A DNA stretch of 64,000 nucleotides from Diphasiastrum complanatum. Its lineage: Eukaryota; Streptophyta; Lycopodiopsida; Lycopodiales; Lycopodiaceae. Where the stretch lies: NCBI GenBank assembly GCA_029204225.1, contig CM055092.1, positions 13,086,476-13,150,475 on the forward strand, given 5' to 3'. The position numbers and the translations under genes are program-made. The notes beneath the pieces were generated by a model. It saw nothing but the letters and a program-made list of their open reading frames with translations. It did not search any database and was not told the DNA's origin. Numbering within the stretch: position 1 is the stretch's first letter; the number at the start of each line of letters is the position of its first letter. Shown piece after piece: positions 11,139-22,105 of this stretch.

Positions 11139-14100
11139 TTTATTAATGTCTTTTCCATACCAAAAGGCATATAAGACTAAAAGATAGATGTCAAGTGTGG
11201 TAACAGAGGGAACGTGTGTAAAGACTCCAAGTAATACGAAATAAAAAGTACATGTAGAGAACTAATGTGCTCTGAATGTAAATGAGTAACATGAGTACTA
11301 TAAGCACAATATGAATATAACAAGAAGGTCTCAAAGACCCAGGTCAAATGCGGATCGTGAAAAAGGATGTGATAGGCATAGCTACTGCATAGATGGCTGA
11401 ATGTTGTCTCTGGTGTCGACGTTGGGAAGTAGGGCCTCGCATAATGGGACGTGTAACTCTCATGGTCGCCTGAGGCTGGGTGGTGCGTCGTCTCTGCGTC
11501 CTAAGTTTGGGAATGTTGTCGCAATCGCTGTCAGTCATGTCTGCATCAAAACGCGATCTTCTTCGAGAGAAGAAGGATGTAATTTGAGACTGTGTTGCTT
11601 AGACCTCTTATTTGAGGACATAGCAAATCTGCCATGGATGAAGGAGGTGCTAGAGATGGGATGTTTCTTCGTGAGGTTTGTCACCAAGAAACAGAGGGTC
11701 CTTAGTATGTTCAGGTCCTTCTCTAGCTTGGAGCTCTTGAAGCCCGCCCCCACCAGGCGTGCTTGAGAGTTCACTACTATAGCGTTCAAAAATTTATGTT
11801 TATGAATCATAATTCATGTTTTGATGATCTAGAATCTAGATTGTATTTGTTGAAGCATTTGCACAGCTTGACATTGAAATCTTGATTCATTGCAGGTTTG
11901 CCATTATTTTTCTTGTTTTGGAGCGCCCCTTGAAGGTGCATGGCAGCCTAAGACATGTGGTGGCTTCAAACCTCTGGCAAGAGTGGAGACCTTCAGGAAA
12001 GTCCAGGTCTAGGCGTTTTGAGACGACTGAGCTCTCATCTTCCTTTTGGGATGAGGCACGAGCTCTTGTGACTGTGCTACAGCCTCTATACAGTGTCGTG
12101 CTAGAGAGGTCTACACGTTGGGCCTTCACCATGAGTTTATGGACAAGTTGGGGGCACAACTTCGCTCTTGCACGACCATTACTAAAGAGAGATTGTAACT
12201 TGCACACTAGAATCCAAACTTGCATTCTTTAGTTTTAACTTTTAAGTTTGAATTCGAGTCTTCAACCTTGAATCTTGATTTCTTTTAATTTTTAAGTTTA
12301 GGCCGAACTCCATAGTTAGAGATCTAGTTTTGGAAAGTTATAACTTTTAACTTGTTATAGGCATGAGGAAATATTATGCAAGTGGCAAGGCAGATGGGAG
12401 TGGTTCCACCAGCCTTTGCATGCTATGGCTTGAGGGTGTCTACACAGATCCTACAATGCAGCATGCACTCAGGAATCATTTTAATTCAGGTATGGATAAT
12501 GCTACCACTCCTATAGTATCAAAAAGTTGTAACTGTAACTATCTTAATAACTTTTAAGTGCACATCCATGAATGTGCGTAGGCGTAAGCTATTGGACTTT
12601 GGGTGTCCAGGAGTGCTACTTCGAGAAGGATAGTTGCAGTTTGTATCTTGGTGGGACAACTATCACAGTGGTATTCCGAGGCTACAAAAGCTTGCCATGC
12701 GCATATTGTCCCAAGATTGCACGGCAAGTGCATGCGAGAGGAACTAGAGTCTATTCTCTCTTATTCATACAAAAAAGAGGAATAGACTATCCATTGCACA
12801 ATTAGACAGGTTGGTGTATGTGCACGCCAACTTGCGGCTTCTGAAGAAGCTAAGAGAAATGAGGGAGCCTGTCCAGGTAAATTGTAATTTCTTAATGTGC
12901 ACACTGCAATGTGTTTGAATTTTAAAGTTTGGAGTTCGAACCTTTGTCACAAGTCACTGGTTAGAACTCTAATTTGAAATTGTGGTGAGATTCTATGGGT
13001 AAATCCCAACGAGGTCGATGTGACCAGGGTTCCAAACCTGCGTCACAAGAGGAGCATATCTACTTGCTGCTCCACAATGAGGCCTTATTGTCTTCAGGTT
13101 AATTCCAATTTCCAACTTAAAATTTGGTATTTATGATAAATTTATAAGTGATAAATCACAAAGTTTCAAAGTTCAAAGTTCAAACTTGTAACTTGCAAGT
13201 TCTAACCTTTGTCCATCCTTGTGTGCAGGGCCTACCACTTGAGCTGCTTCACATTGCAGAGCTGCTAGAGCAAAGGAAGCAAGTGCTGCGGGTCTAAGCT
13301 CTCAAACAACAGAGGAAGAGGAGCTAGATGAGGAAGAAGAGGAGACAGAGGCCTCAGAGGATGAGGCTGGGAGTGAGGAGTCCTCGAAGTCCTCGGGGAG
13401 GGATGAGAGTGAGAGTCCGAGTGGCGATGATAAGGGTCCAGAACCAAAGCCTGCAGTTGCATCACGGATGACTAGGAGGAGGCTATGTTAGACATTACTA
13501 GTTAGCCTTTAGCTATCAAGATTCAGCTCTACTTCCTCACTGCTAAGGCTTTACTATTAGGAATTAGGATTTACTGTTAGGTTGTTTACAATGTACATGA
13601 TGCAGACTAGTAGATCCTAGTTGTTTATGAAACAAATATCATCAATATAGCAGAAGGTATGCTTAAAGGCACGTAACTGGAGATCCCCAGGAGAGACGTT
13701 GATGATGGTATAGCTGCCACTCTTCGATGTAATCCGAAAAGTTTGGAATTCATCTGAATAGGTGGAGTAGGCTGCTCGGATGAGGCTCTCGCTCTGCTGG
13801 TCCCGGAAAAGAGTCAGATCTAAGCCAAGGCTTTTTTATTTGCTATTGACGTTCATGGAATTTGGATAATGGAATTATGGATTCTGGAAGTTGGAAGTTG
13901 GAACCATGTATTATCATTTATAAATTATGACATATGTAGATAGTAGTACCATGTGGCATGTAATGATGGTCATTGTAATTTGCGTGAGCTTATGCCATAA
14001 TAGAAGGCTAGAAATAAAATCCAAAAAGAAAACCCTGAAATCATTTCGCCGATTCTTTCCCGTTTCAAACCTTTTTTGAAAATGCGTTTCAAAAAGGTCC

Positions 14101-14830
14101 ATGAAACATTGATCCAACCTATATTCCTTCAAAAATCTAAGAAAATCCTATCAAATATTTCAATCTGCCTCATCAGATAAATTGGCTTAAAACTCCCACT
14201 GCAAAAGCAATGTTCGAATGACTGCATAGACCAAACTTCTACCAGCACTTTGACAAAAAATCTACTCCACAAGTTTCTTAAGTTCCTTGTCACTTAAGAC
14301 ATTCCCTTAAAGAAGTTTGTTATTCACTTCAAAAGGTATCCCCTGATCTCTGGCAGAGACAACACACTATGATAGTACTATTTAAGATAAGATATCTATG
14401 AAAAAAATTATCCACAACCTTATCTCTGACAGAGACAGCACAAAAGACAATTTAGGGAAAAAATTTCATGACTGGAAGAATCCAAAACCTAATGTCTGGC
14501 AGAGACAACACAAGAGATGATAATTCCATTTGGGGCAAGCCGAGACAAGACAAAAGATAAAAGTACTATTTAGGGCAAAAAGATAAGAAATTGAAGAATC
14601 CAAACTTAATCTGTGAAATAAACAACACAAGATGATAATGCCATTTAGGGCAAGAACTTAAGCAATAAAATAATCCGAAACCTAATCTCTGACATACAAC
14701 ACAATACATGATAGCACCATTTAAGGAAAAACATTATGAAATAATAGCATCCCTACCCTAATCTCTGATGCTGAAATGAAAATGCTTGAAAACAATCAAA
14801 CCGAGGAGAGGCTTTAGAAAGCCTTACCAT
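8307..14830 (-). CDS. TIM14: TIM14/PAM18 mitochondrial import motor J-protein
   Basis: The product is the J-domain subunit of the PAM motor at the TIM23 inner-membrane translocase. It stimulates mitochondrial Hsp70 to pull preproteins into the matrix. Exons are 14830-14828 (ATG only, followed by the donor GTAAGG), 9982-9804 and 8463-8307. They join in frame to 112 codons plus TAA, the length I recall for plant TIM14. Residues about 5-20 form the hydrophobic, Ala-rich membrane segment (LLAGAAVAVAALAGKYG). KFYEGGFQPTMTRREAALIL leads into the J-domain. The HPD motif is intact (VANHPDAGG), and the C-terminus ends GSGSAF. The introns are 4845 and 1340 bases with good GT-AG ends and pyrimidine tracts. 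Exons 2 and 3 are near certain. Exon 1 is inferred from the in-frame ATG abutting a donor, and an undetected alternative first exon is possible. Confidence 0.88.
8691..8720. repeat. (GA)15 microsatellite in TIM14 intron 2
   Basis: This is an uninterrupted GA dinucleotide run of 30 bases inside the second TIM14 intron. Confidence 0.95.
9058..9366 (-). other. Unidentified protein-like segment in TIM14 intron 2
   Basis: An open frame of 102 codons lies inside the second TIM14 intron on the same strand. It has a soluble, mixed-charge, protein-like composition, with segments such as YEASKLVKTADDPSNFEAIF and NPNDEYDCILETVA. I do not recognise a family. It could be a remnant of an inserted gene or transposon, or chance. 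No splice sites obviously connect it to TIM14, and skipping it gives the expected TIM14 protein. Confidence 0.3.
11076..11134. repeat. (AG)n microsatellite in TIM14 intron 1
   Basis: This is an AG dinucleotide run of about 59 bases in the first TIM14 intron. Confidence 0.95.
11585..13491 (+). pseudogene. hAT-family transposase remnant with introns
   Basis: This is a degenerate hAT (Ac-like) DNA transposase, opposite in strand to TIM14 and inside its first intron. At 11585-11756 it reads the LDLLFEDIANLPWMKEV segment through FSSLELLKP to PTR. A 139-base intron (11757-11895, GC-AG ends) joins this to FAIIFLVLERPLKV and then FWDEARALVTVLQPLYSV (11896-12195). A RWEWFHQPLHAMA piece lies near 12380-12440. 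The C-terminal hAT dimerisation domain is at 12640-12876 (CERN-stop-SLFSLIHTKKRNRL); a TAG at 12745 replaces the conserved Trp. An intron (12877-13228) and a shifted acidic tail ending at 13489-13491 follow. The N-terminal BED finger and terminal inverted repeats were not found. The family is confident, and the gene is dead. Confidence 0.8.
14340..14775. repeat. Degenerate tandem repeat in TIM14 intron 1
   Basis: A phrase of the form CCTAATCTCTGRCAGAGACAAC recurs five or six times at spacings of about 65-110 bases. Each copy is followed by a conserved CATTTAGGGCAA-like segment. The copies start near 14341, 14420, 14486, 14605, 14681 and 14757. The array lies just inside the 5' end of intron 1, immediately downstream of exon 1. 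I do not recognise it as a known element. Confidence 0.65.
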
Positions 14831-15030
14831 CAAGGCTTGCGTAAGCGCATCCAGAAGACGGAATTGAGCACCACCGGCGGCCTTTGAATCGCGAACCCCA
14901 CAGTGTGCTTTTCTTTGTAGTAACGATAAATAGGAAAATAACAGAAAAAAAGGAAAACAGGTTTACAATGCCCCTCTAGGCTCTGGAGAACATGCATATG
15001 AAAACGAGAGAGAGAGAGAGATCGAGAACT
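14831..15030 (-). promoter_or_regulatory. Probable TIM14 5' UTR and core promoter
   Basis: The stretch upstream of the proposed ATG is less AT-rich than its surroundings. It contains a CT-rich tract (complement of GA at 15006-15020) of the kind often seen in plant core promoters and leaders. No strong TATAWA box is visible; a TATTTAT lies near 14926-14932. The transcription start is not determined by sequence alone. Confidence 0.35.
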
Positions 15031-15359
15031 TATGCAGTTGAAACACCGATTCGTGATTTTTTCATTGGCCCAAGTGTGCTCGGAACCTCTGACCTGTCGT
15101 TGGTGAATTTTCGAGGTCAAAACCTGCTCCTCAAGCATTCCACAATCTAGAAAGTTCAGGAGAGAGCTCAATCTTTTCTTTTTTTAAAGGTTCAGGTATA
15201 TTTTTTGGGTTTACGGATTGTAAAATAGTGACTAAAGAAAGAGAGAGGGTGAGTTCAAGGAAGACCCAAGAAAGTTTGGAACCTACATGATAGGTGTTTT
15301 GCTTGAAAGTGAGGTGTTTTGCTTGAAAGTCCTCTCTTTTTGCGCGGAAGTGCACATAG

Positions 15360-18300
15360 AATCATCAAGCTTTAGTTGCACAAGTATTTCTAAGCATCTC
15401 AAGTTTTCAGTTAATGGCAACTCAATGCCTTGCTTTTGATGACTACATAGATTCACTCATGCATGCAAACGATTATCAAGCCATAACCATGTCTTTTTCA
15501 AGAGATCGGTATCAACACACATGTCACAAATATGCATGATTGTTGTTTATGCTCTTGTTGCAAGAATATGTTGCATCATTAAAATCACTCATGAATTTTT
15601 TTGGCCATTTTCGCAAGAGATTGGCTCATTTTAATGTCGTTATTGCTATAAATTTTCAAAGGCAACAACTAACTAAGTTGATAGAAAATATATGGATGAA
15701 AGATAATTTTTGTGAAAAAAAATGCTGCCATATGTAGAAATCAAATGTGAAATTTACCTTTTTGCACAAATTTTGCTTCAAAGCAATGGCTATTAACTCT
15801 TTGTAAAATGTAAAGCAACATGTCAACTTGCTCAAAATCACATGTTTCTATTCTATATGAGAAATTGATAAATAATAGAAACATTATTGAAGATTAAGGT
15901 CCCAATGCTATGAATTTTTTTTTTTAAGGTGGTGCGCATGGTGTTAAAAAATTGTGGCAATAGGAAGAGAGGGGAGGTGACTATGGTGGTTAGGATTCCT
16001 AGTTGCTATAGCGTAGAAGATAGTTAGATCAAGGTTCAATGGGTGAGGAAAATGGTGGGGTAGAGAGGGATGTCAGTACATGATTTGCCAATGTTAAGGT
16101 GACGTAGGATTTTGTGATGGTGGGGACTTGGTGGATTTTCTTAAATCGTTGATGGGATTTTCCTCTTCACATGTTTGATTTGATTCTCTCTTCTTCATGT
16201 TATATCTTAGCTCTTCCTTTTTCCTCGTTCAAGGCATGGCCTCATTTGGCTGTAGTCATTTGTACTTGGCCACTTTATTTTATTGTTGAGGATCTTCATT
16301 GTTTTGCTTGTGTTGTAATCTAATAGTGTTTGATTTTTTTAGCTTATGTCGACATTATTTTTCGTGTACCAATCAAAATGCAAGAATCACTTTTTTAATT
16401 CATTTTTGAGCAATGTTAGATGTTGATGAGCAATGAATCAAGCAACTCAATAATAGGCACATAGTTCTTGTGTGTGTGTTAGTAGGCATCATTGACAACT
16501 TTTTTGGCTTTTCAAACCTCAAGAATTTTGTGCATTTGTGTTTCGTACAAAGGTTGACTTCTTACAATGATATGCTTTTTTGAAGAGAAGATTAATATGA
16601 AGATTCTGGTTTTCTCCTCTTAACCTTCTAAGGACGTGAGATGTATGGATGTTGCTAATGAGCATATTCTTGAAGCTCTTTTAGGCAAGAATGAAATTTT
16701 AGGACGTGGAGAATTTGGAAAGAATGATGTTTGAAACTACTATTTTTCATGATTCTTGTGCTAGAGCTCATGGCTCAAGTTTGTATATTGGTATGGAGGT
16801 AATTTTTCAAGTGAAACAAAGCCATTCAACATATTAACCACACTTAAGTCTTATAGTAGTCGAATTGCCATTTGGACAGGGCCGTATGTGAAGATCACAA
16901 TGGAATAATTTTTCATGGTATAGTCAGATTGTGCTTGCTAGTTTCCCATTGAAATATTGGTTCAAAGTCAAGTAGACGTTTCACATATCATTGAGAATCG
17001 CTTGAGAAATCATGAAAGTAGGGTAGTTTGCAAACTACTTGTGCATATTTTAGTTTATGTTTAGTTAAAAATCAAGAAAGAATTTTTTTTTTTTAAAAAT
17101 GATTAAAGAAAAGCTAAAGGGAAAGCAAAAAGCATAATTTCTTAAAGAGATAATCTTTGCATCCATATATTTTGGAAAGTAAATTGCCATTTTCCATTGG
17201 TTCTTAGCAAAACAATACCAACCTAACAACTAACCAATAACAATTATAAATCAAATTGTTGGAAATTTTGCCAATTTTCTTGTTTATGTGGAATTGATGC
17301 ATGATTATTGTCTAATCTTTTGAGTTCATTTGTTTGGATCTGACCTGAATCAAGTACTGTACTTTTCACATGTGTGACAGGTTGTGGGGATTATTAAATG
17401 CTAGTTTGAGTGAGGTATTCAAGTGCTCTTGCCAATTCAGATGCAAGTAAGCTAGAATTGAGCGCTAGTATTCTATCTTATAAATCTAAGTGCAATCCTT
17501 GAATCACTATTAGAATCATAAATATTCAAAATATGTGTTATAAATTGTTGATGTTTTCAACCTTTGCCAAACTATAGACAAGGAAATGGATGCCAATTTC
17601 AAACGAAACATTATTGCGGTATTATCACAAGTCACACATCTACCAAATTTACTTCGATAAGGTACATGCTTAAAACATGATAACCAATTAGTCAAATTAG
17701 GTCACTTATTTCAATATATATACTTGTCATAAAACTAGAAAGTTATGCTCTAGAAGTGATTTTTACAATATTGATTACATTATAACCCATGTGAGAATGT
17801 TTGAGAAAACCAAAACATGTTTACTAATCATTAAAAGTTGGGTGAAATTGTTTTGTAGAACATATCAAAGCTGTTACTTGTCCGTCTTTCGTACTTGTGA
17901 TATTAATTAGAATTTTAATTTGAAGTACAAAAACCTAAAATAAAAAATTTAGTGCATAACATACTTGAAATATCTCATCCAATTTAATTTTGGCAATGAC
18001 AAAATCCATAGTTAAACATAAGTTGATTGAAATAAATTGGTGTGTGTCAAGTTTATAGATTAGCAATGAAAATTTGACATCTATTGCCTATACAAGTATT
18101 CTTGTCTTTACAAAATTAGCAATGAATATATCTAGAAAAAGGTACCAAGCACAATAAAACAAAAACAATGCTTATCCGTACAACTAAAAATTGAATATGA
18201 GTTTCATTCTATGCTAATCTCAAATATGCACTCAATAATTCTTCTTAACGTATTATTGCTCCATTGCACTTTGCAAGGAAGCTTTTCATGAAAATTATTA

Positions 18301-18940
18301 GACAAAAAAATAAAATGAGACATACTAACACTTCACCATAAGTTAACACTAAAAAGATCATATTTAAAGTTTTAAACAATCACCTTTGATCAAATTAACA
18401 TCATCAGAACGAAAACTACAATAACATGATATCACAATAAGTCCATGTTGCTCTTGAAGGTTGTCATAAGACTGTCACAACTCTTCTTTTGCATGCAAAA
18501 CCTCAAATGGGGGTTTTGTTGTAGGACTATAACTAGTTGCGCGATCAACAATCAAATATCTCATAGATTCATTCTCGCTTGTTGACGATCTAGCATGCAA
18601 AATATAAATAATGCATGCATAGATGACAATATATTATCACTATGAATATTTGTTATCTTTTCTTATTACTAATTTTTGCAATTAATACAGAATCAGGTTC
18701 CAATTATCTCATTGGCATCACTAGCTTATAATATTCTCACATTGGACAACCACCGATGAACATGCATTAAATATTAGATTAACACAAACTCAAACTAATC
18801 ATCAAACTTAGTAGTGCTCATTGCCTAATGACTTGTACATGAACAAGACATCAAACACCATCTTTTTGAGTGACCAAAAATAATAGTCTGTGACTCTCAC
18901 ATTTGCAAATTTAAGGATAGACTCTGAGCTCACAAGTGGG
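15360..18940. other. AT-rich intergenic stretch, no gene recognised
   Basis: No long open frame, transposon protein, LTR end, RNA gene or clear tandem repeat is visible here. A short segment near 16640-16730 translates with a kinase-like glycine loop (ILGRGEFGK) but has no supporting kinase motifs around it. Confidence 0.5.
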
Positions 18941-18952
18941 CCCATAAAGTAT

Positions 18953-19716
18953 GCAGCTCAAACTCAGCATCAAGGCGGAAGAAATTACGGCTGCTACGGA
19001 TGCGGCGAAGGACACAGAATTGTGGAATGTCCCTACAAGGGACAATATACATCTTTCTGTCGGGAGTGCGGTTATGGACACTCTTACAAGAATTGTCCAT
19101 TGAGACCTGGAACTAGTGCACCTCTCAACTTCATTGCGATACAACAACCAGCAGTTCCAGCGTGGATGCAACCAGAAAGGCAACAATTCCATGCTCCTGT
19201 GTTAGCCATTACGCGAGCACAGAAGAGGAAGGAAGTGACTCCCTCACCACCACCCTCGGTCAGTAACGACCAACCCTCAACTTCAGCGCCATATCTGAAT
19301 GTGAGGGAAGAAAGAAGACAATACCAGAAATACGACACTAGGTATAGAGAGCCCAAGCAGACGAAAAAGAGCAAGAAAGGGACAATCCCACGGAACCTCC
19401 AGCTGACGACGAACGGGAACCGCAAGCGGGCTCACCACTGCGCACTAATCAGAATGATCGGTTGCATCAACATGAACCACCTTTTCAAATGGTGGAACCC
19501 GAGGAACCACGTACTGAAAGGCTCAGACTTTTACTAGCGAGCCGTGTTAGTTTACCACTCGGGGAACTACTGCGGATTGCACCACAAGCGAAAAGCCTTA
19601 TAGCTGAATGGGCCAAAGTGGATGAGGAGCCAGTAGCACCTGAGCCCATATATTGTATGGGCTATGAAGAAACAAGTAACGTCCGTCCCAAACATGAGTT
19701 AGAACAAGTAAAGTAA
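18953..19716 (+). pseudogene. Gypsy gag C-terminal part, right-arm copy
   Basis: This is the second zinc-knuckle pair (CYGCGEGHRIVEC, CRECGYGHSYKNC) followed by LRPGTSAPLNFIAIQQ, the ITRAQKRKE boundary and a basic segment in one frame to about 19400. After a frame change at about 19340-19400 it is open to 19716 with an acidic Glu/Asp/Pro-rich stretch. It ends in a helical segment (LLASRVSLPLGELLRIAPQA and SLIAEWAKVDEE), the kind of region that precedes the aspartic protease in gypsy polyproteins. No DTG or DSG protease motif follows. Instead the C48 exons begin about 40-60 bases later. The gag core and first knuckle pair are absent here. Confidence 0.75.
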
Positions 19717-19757
19717 ATTTGAAAAACACTTCCTTGCTGCTCCCTTGACCTTACTAC

Positions 19758-20315
19758 ATGTTCTGTATAAAGATGAATTCTGCCATCGACACCCACAAAA
19801 AGGTTAATGGCCTATTGCTGGAGATAATGAGACATTTTCCTAGAGAAAATGTCACTCCTGGAGAAATGAATATTGTTAGCGTTGAGGTCAATGTTCAGAA
19901 TTTTAGTCATTGTCCATATTGTTCATAGTATGTTACCATGTTCTTAGTCTAATTGAATGAGTTTTTCAATGTTTTAGAGCCCACAACAGAATGACTCGTT
20001 CAGTTGTGGTTGGTTTGCGCTTCTCGATGCCAAACGATTTTTTGAGTGGTACAATCATCAAGTGAATGTTGATCTTGCAAAGGTAATTTTGACTTGATTC
20101 TCCTTTGATTCTATTATTTCAAGTTGTAATATTATTTCAAGTTCTATTATTTTGTCATTAATACTGATCACTGATGATTGGTTGTCTAACAGTTTTCTCT
20201 GAAGAAACTTGAAGTTTCTACCCACAAAGCATTGCTAGATTATGAACCACAAACCGCAAACCGCAAACCACCACTATTGCAACCGCACCACGACACATAC
20301 AAACAACGAAGATGA
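19758..20315 (+). pseudogene. C48 (ULP1-like) cysteine protease C-terminal fragment, right-arm copy
   Basis: Exon-like segments are 19758-19886 (MFCIKMNSAIDTHKKVNG..., with the putative catalytic Asp), 19978-20082 (PQQNDSFSCGWFALLDAKRF, with the catalytic Cys) and 20193-20315, ending in TGA. The introns (19887-19977 and 20083-20192) have GT-AG ends, and all junctions keep the frame. ULP1 peptidases remove SUMO or similar modifiers, and C48 genes are often carried by plant transposons. The catalytic His segment was not located. The copy differs from the left arm by point changes (D for N in LLDAKR, D for V in LLDYEP), yet both remain open across all three exons. Acceptor evidence for the first segment is weak. 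Whether it is expressed from a gag fusion is unknown. Confidence 0.58.
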
Positions 20316-20639
20316 CGAACGCCAACAAACCGTAGACCACAACAAATTGCAAACCACGACGAACCACAAACCGCAACGTCCAGACAAGGAATGAAGGCAA
20401 CCAGAGGAAACCACAAGTCAAAACACTTGCAATCCACAAGTGAAGACCGAAGCTCAACCAATAACAGCTTCATCTACGGCTGCAAAGGTGGCTATGAAAT
20501 CGACGCGTCCTCATGACCCAAGATCAATGAAGTACCAGCAGGACGGACACACTCCACGGACGAAGGAGACAACAAAATGGAAGCCACTGGTAGTGGCTTA
20601 AGTGGTTCTTGTAATCATTGATTAAATTAAAGAACACTT

Positions 20640-21259
20640 CCTTTCTCTACTTCTCTATATAGAGGATGACCAAGAAAAGGATGGTTAGATAGGTTGAGTG
20701 ATTGAATGATGAATGTGAGGATGAAAAATTGTCTGCTAGTAAGCAAGACCAGTTGAGCTGATTAGTCTAGTAAGGACACACACACAGAGAGATAGACAGA
20801 AGTGCGCGCTAGTAAGTGCCACTCGCCTTTTGCTCGTAAGAGTCAGAGTTTCTCTTGTGGTAATGCACTATGTGGTATGCCAAACAACGCTCAAAAGAAT
20901 CACTGTAATTGAACAGATGTTTTCTGATCTCTTGTCTATGATGCATAATCTTTGAATGCGTCATGCTTGTTGAATGTTCTTACAAGATAAGCTATTATTT
21001 GTTTTTTCAGACAAAGTTTCGTCATAATTAAATCAGTAGTAGGTCAACAGTGTCTGTCTACAACTTGGAAGACGATAGATCTTAATGGCAGCACTACCTA
21101 CATTTAAGAGTTCGACTCTATCTAGGCATATCAGAAATTTGTCAGAGAACAACATATCCCAAAAGCGAGATCACAGGAAGCTCATCGCTCACTGACTGAT
21201 CACAACATCATATGAGACTCAAAGCTTATCTCTCTCTATCCGACATTTGGATTTCTTCA
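20640..21259 (+). repeat. Probable copia LTR upstream of primer site
   Basis: The sequence leads directly into a tRNA-Met primer site at 21261 and includes a TATA-like CTATATAGAGG near 20660. A segment at about 20750-20900 resembles the block at 23150-23250, which precedes the primer site of the next related copia copy. The outer LTR end could not be fixed because it abuts the inverted-repeat arm. Confidence 0.45.
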
Positions 21260-21320
21260 GTGGTATCAGAGCAAATCATTCGGATTTGCTCTGATACCAC
21301 CTTCCAACAGTGGTATCAGA
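21260..21320 (+). promoter_or_regulatory. tRNA-Met primer site duplicated as a perfect palindrome
   Basis: GTGGTATCAGAGCAAATC at 21260-21277 is followed after a 5-base loop by its exact reverse complement at 21283-21300. A further GTGGTATCAGAGCAAC then occurs at 21310. TGGTATCAGAGC is complementary to the 3' end of initiator tRNA-Met and primes plant copia reverse transcription. Three copies, one inverted, is abnormal. Confidence 0.85.
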
Positions 21321-21452
21321 GCAACAACCTAACAAGTCAGAGCCCATAAGGTTCTCAGAACCTAAGTCTGACAAGTTAGAGCCCATAAAGCTCTAAGACT
21401 AGATTCATAACAACCAAAGAGCCTTATTCAGGTTGAAACATTGTAAATTATA

Positions 21453-22105
21453 ATGGCGACTATAAGCAGCATTCAATCAAAGATATACACCATTCTTCAG
21501 GCAGATGGGTCAAACTGTTTGGCCTAGAAAGTGAGGACATCGCTTATCCTAAGAGGAGAAGCACCATGGCCTTGGGTGGACGGGACCGAAGAGATGCTAG
21601 CCAATGCTAGAAAAGAGCTTCGCGAATGGAAGGAGAAAAACGATAAAGTAGTAGCTTTCATATCCTCTTCCATCAAAGACAACATTACTCTCGATCTCTC
21701 ATCAATATCAAATGCACGAGAACTTTGGGACGCGTTGAAGTCAAGATTCGAGACTAGATCACACAGCCAAATCATGCATTTGGAAGATCAACTCACGTAC
21801 CTACGCTGGAATGGTAAAGATCTCACAACATTTATCAGAATCATGAAAAACCTATTCCTTTCTTTGCATAATGCCAGCACGGAGCATGCAGTCTAATAGG
21901 AGAAGCAACTGACTTACCTATTGCGCACGCTACAAAGATCATTCCAAACAACGTGCACTCTATTGCGAAGGATCCTGCAATGACTCTTGAAAAGGCAATA
22001 AGCGAGATCAAGGAAGAAGTAGAAGCAAGAGAGCACTACGATGACAGACAAGAATTTGATCAAGCTCTATACAGCGGTAAAGATCAATGCAAGAAGAAGC
22101 CTCGT
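21453..22105 (+). pseudogene. Copia gag, degenerate (copy 1)
   Basis: The gag begins at an ATG 21453-21455 and reads MATISSIQSKIYTIL. A TAG at 21525 stands where related copies have Trp (LAWKV), then the frame is open to 21893. It contains the UBN2-type gag core (LWDALKSRF and QIMHLEDQLTYLRW segments). A double stop follows, and a frameshift leads to 21953-22105 (ISEIKEEVEAREHYDD). This is the same family as the copies at 23696 and 54871. The protein would form the virus-like particle. No pol follows in this copy; the 180-bp repeat comes next. Confidence 0.8.

Larger units (their letters stand above)
18953..20628 (+). repeat. Right arm of the long inverted repeat
   Basis: This is the inverted copy of 1-1624. 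Its left boundary falls abruptly inside the gag linker, just before the second zinc-knuckle pair, and the sequence to the left is unrelated AT-rich DNA. No LTR or target duplication was recognised at this boundary. That suggests a segmental inverted duplication or a broken insertion rather than a complete element. Confidence 0.9.

Noticed and set aside
10948-11187. 79-codon frame ending in an Arg/Glu repeat
   Set aside because: The repeat is the translation of the AG microsatellite; the rest is intron sequence.
16640-16735. Kinase-like glycine loop (ILGRGEFGK) in an otherwise empty region
   Set aside because: A single short motif with stops on both sides and no other kinase motifs within several hundred bases. 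Treated as chance or an unreadable relic.
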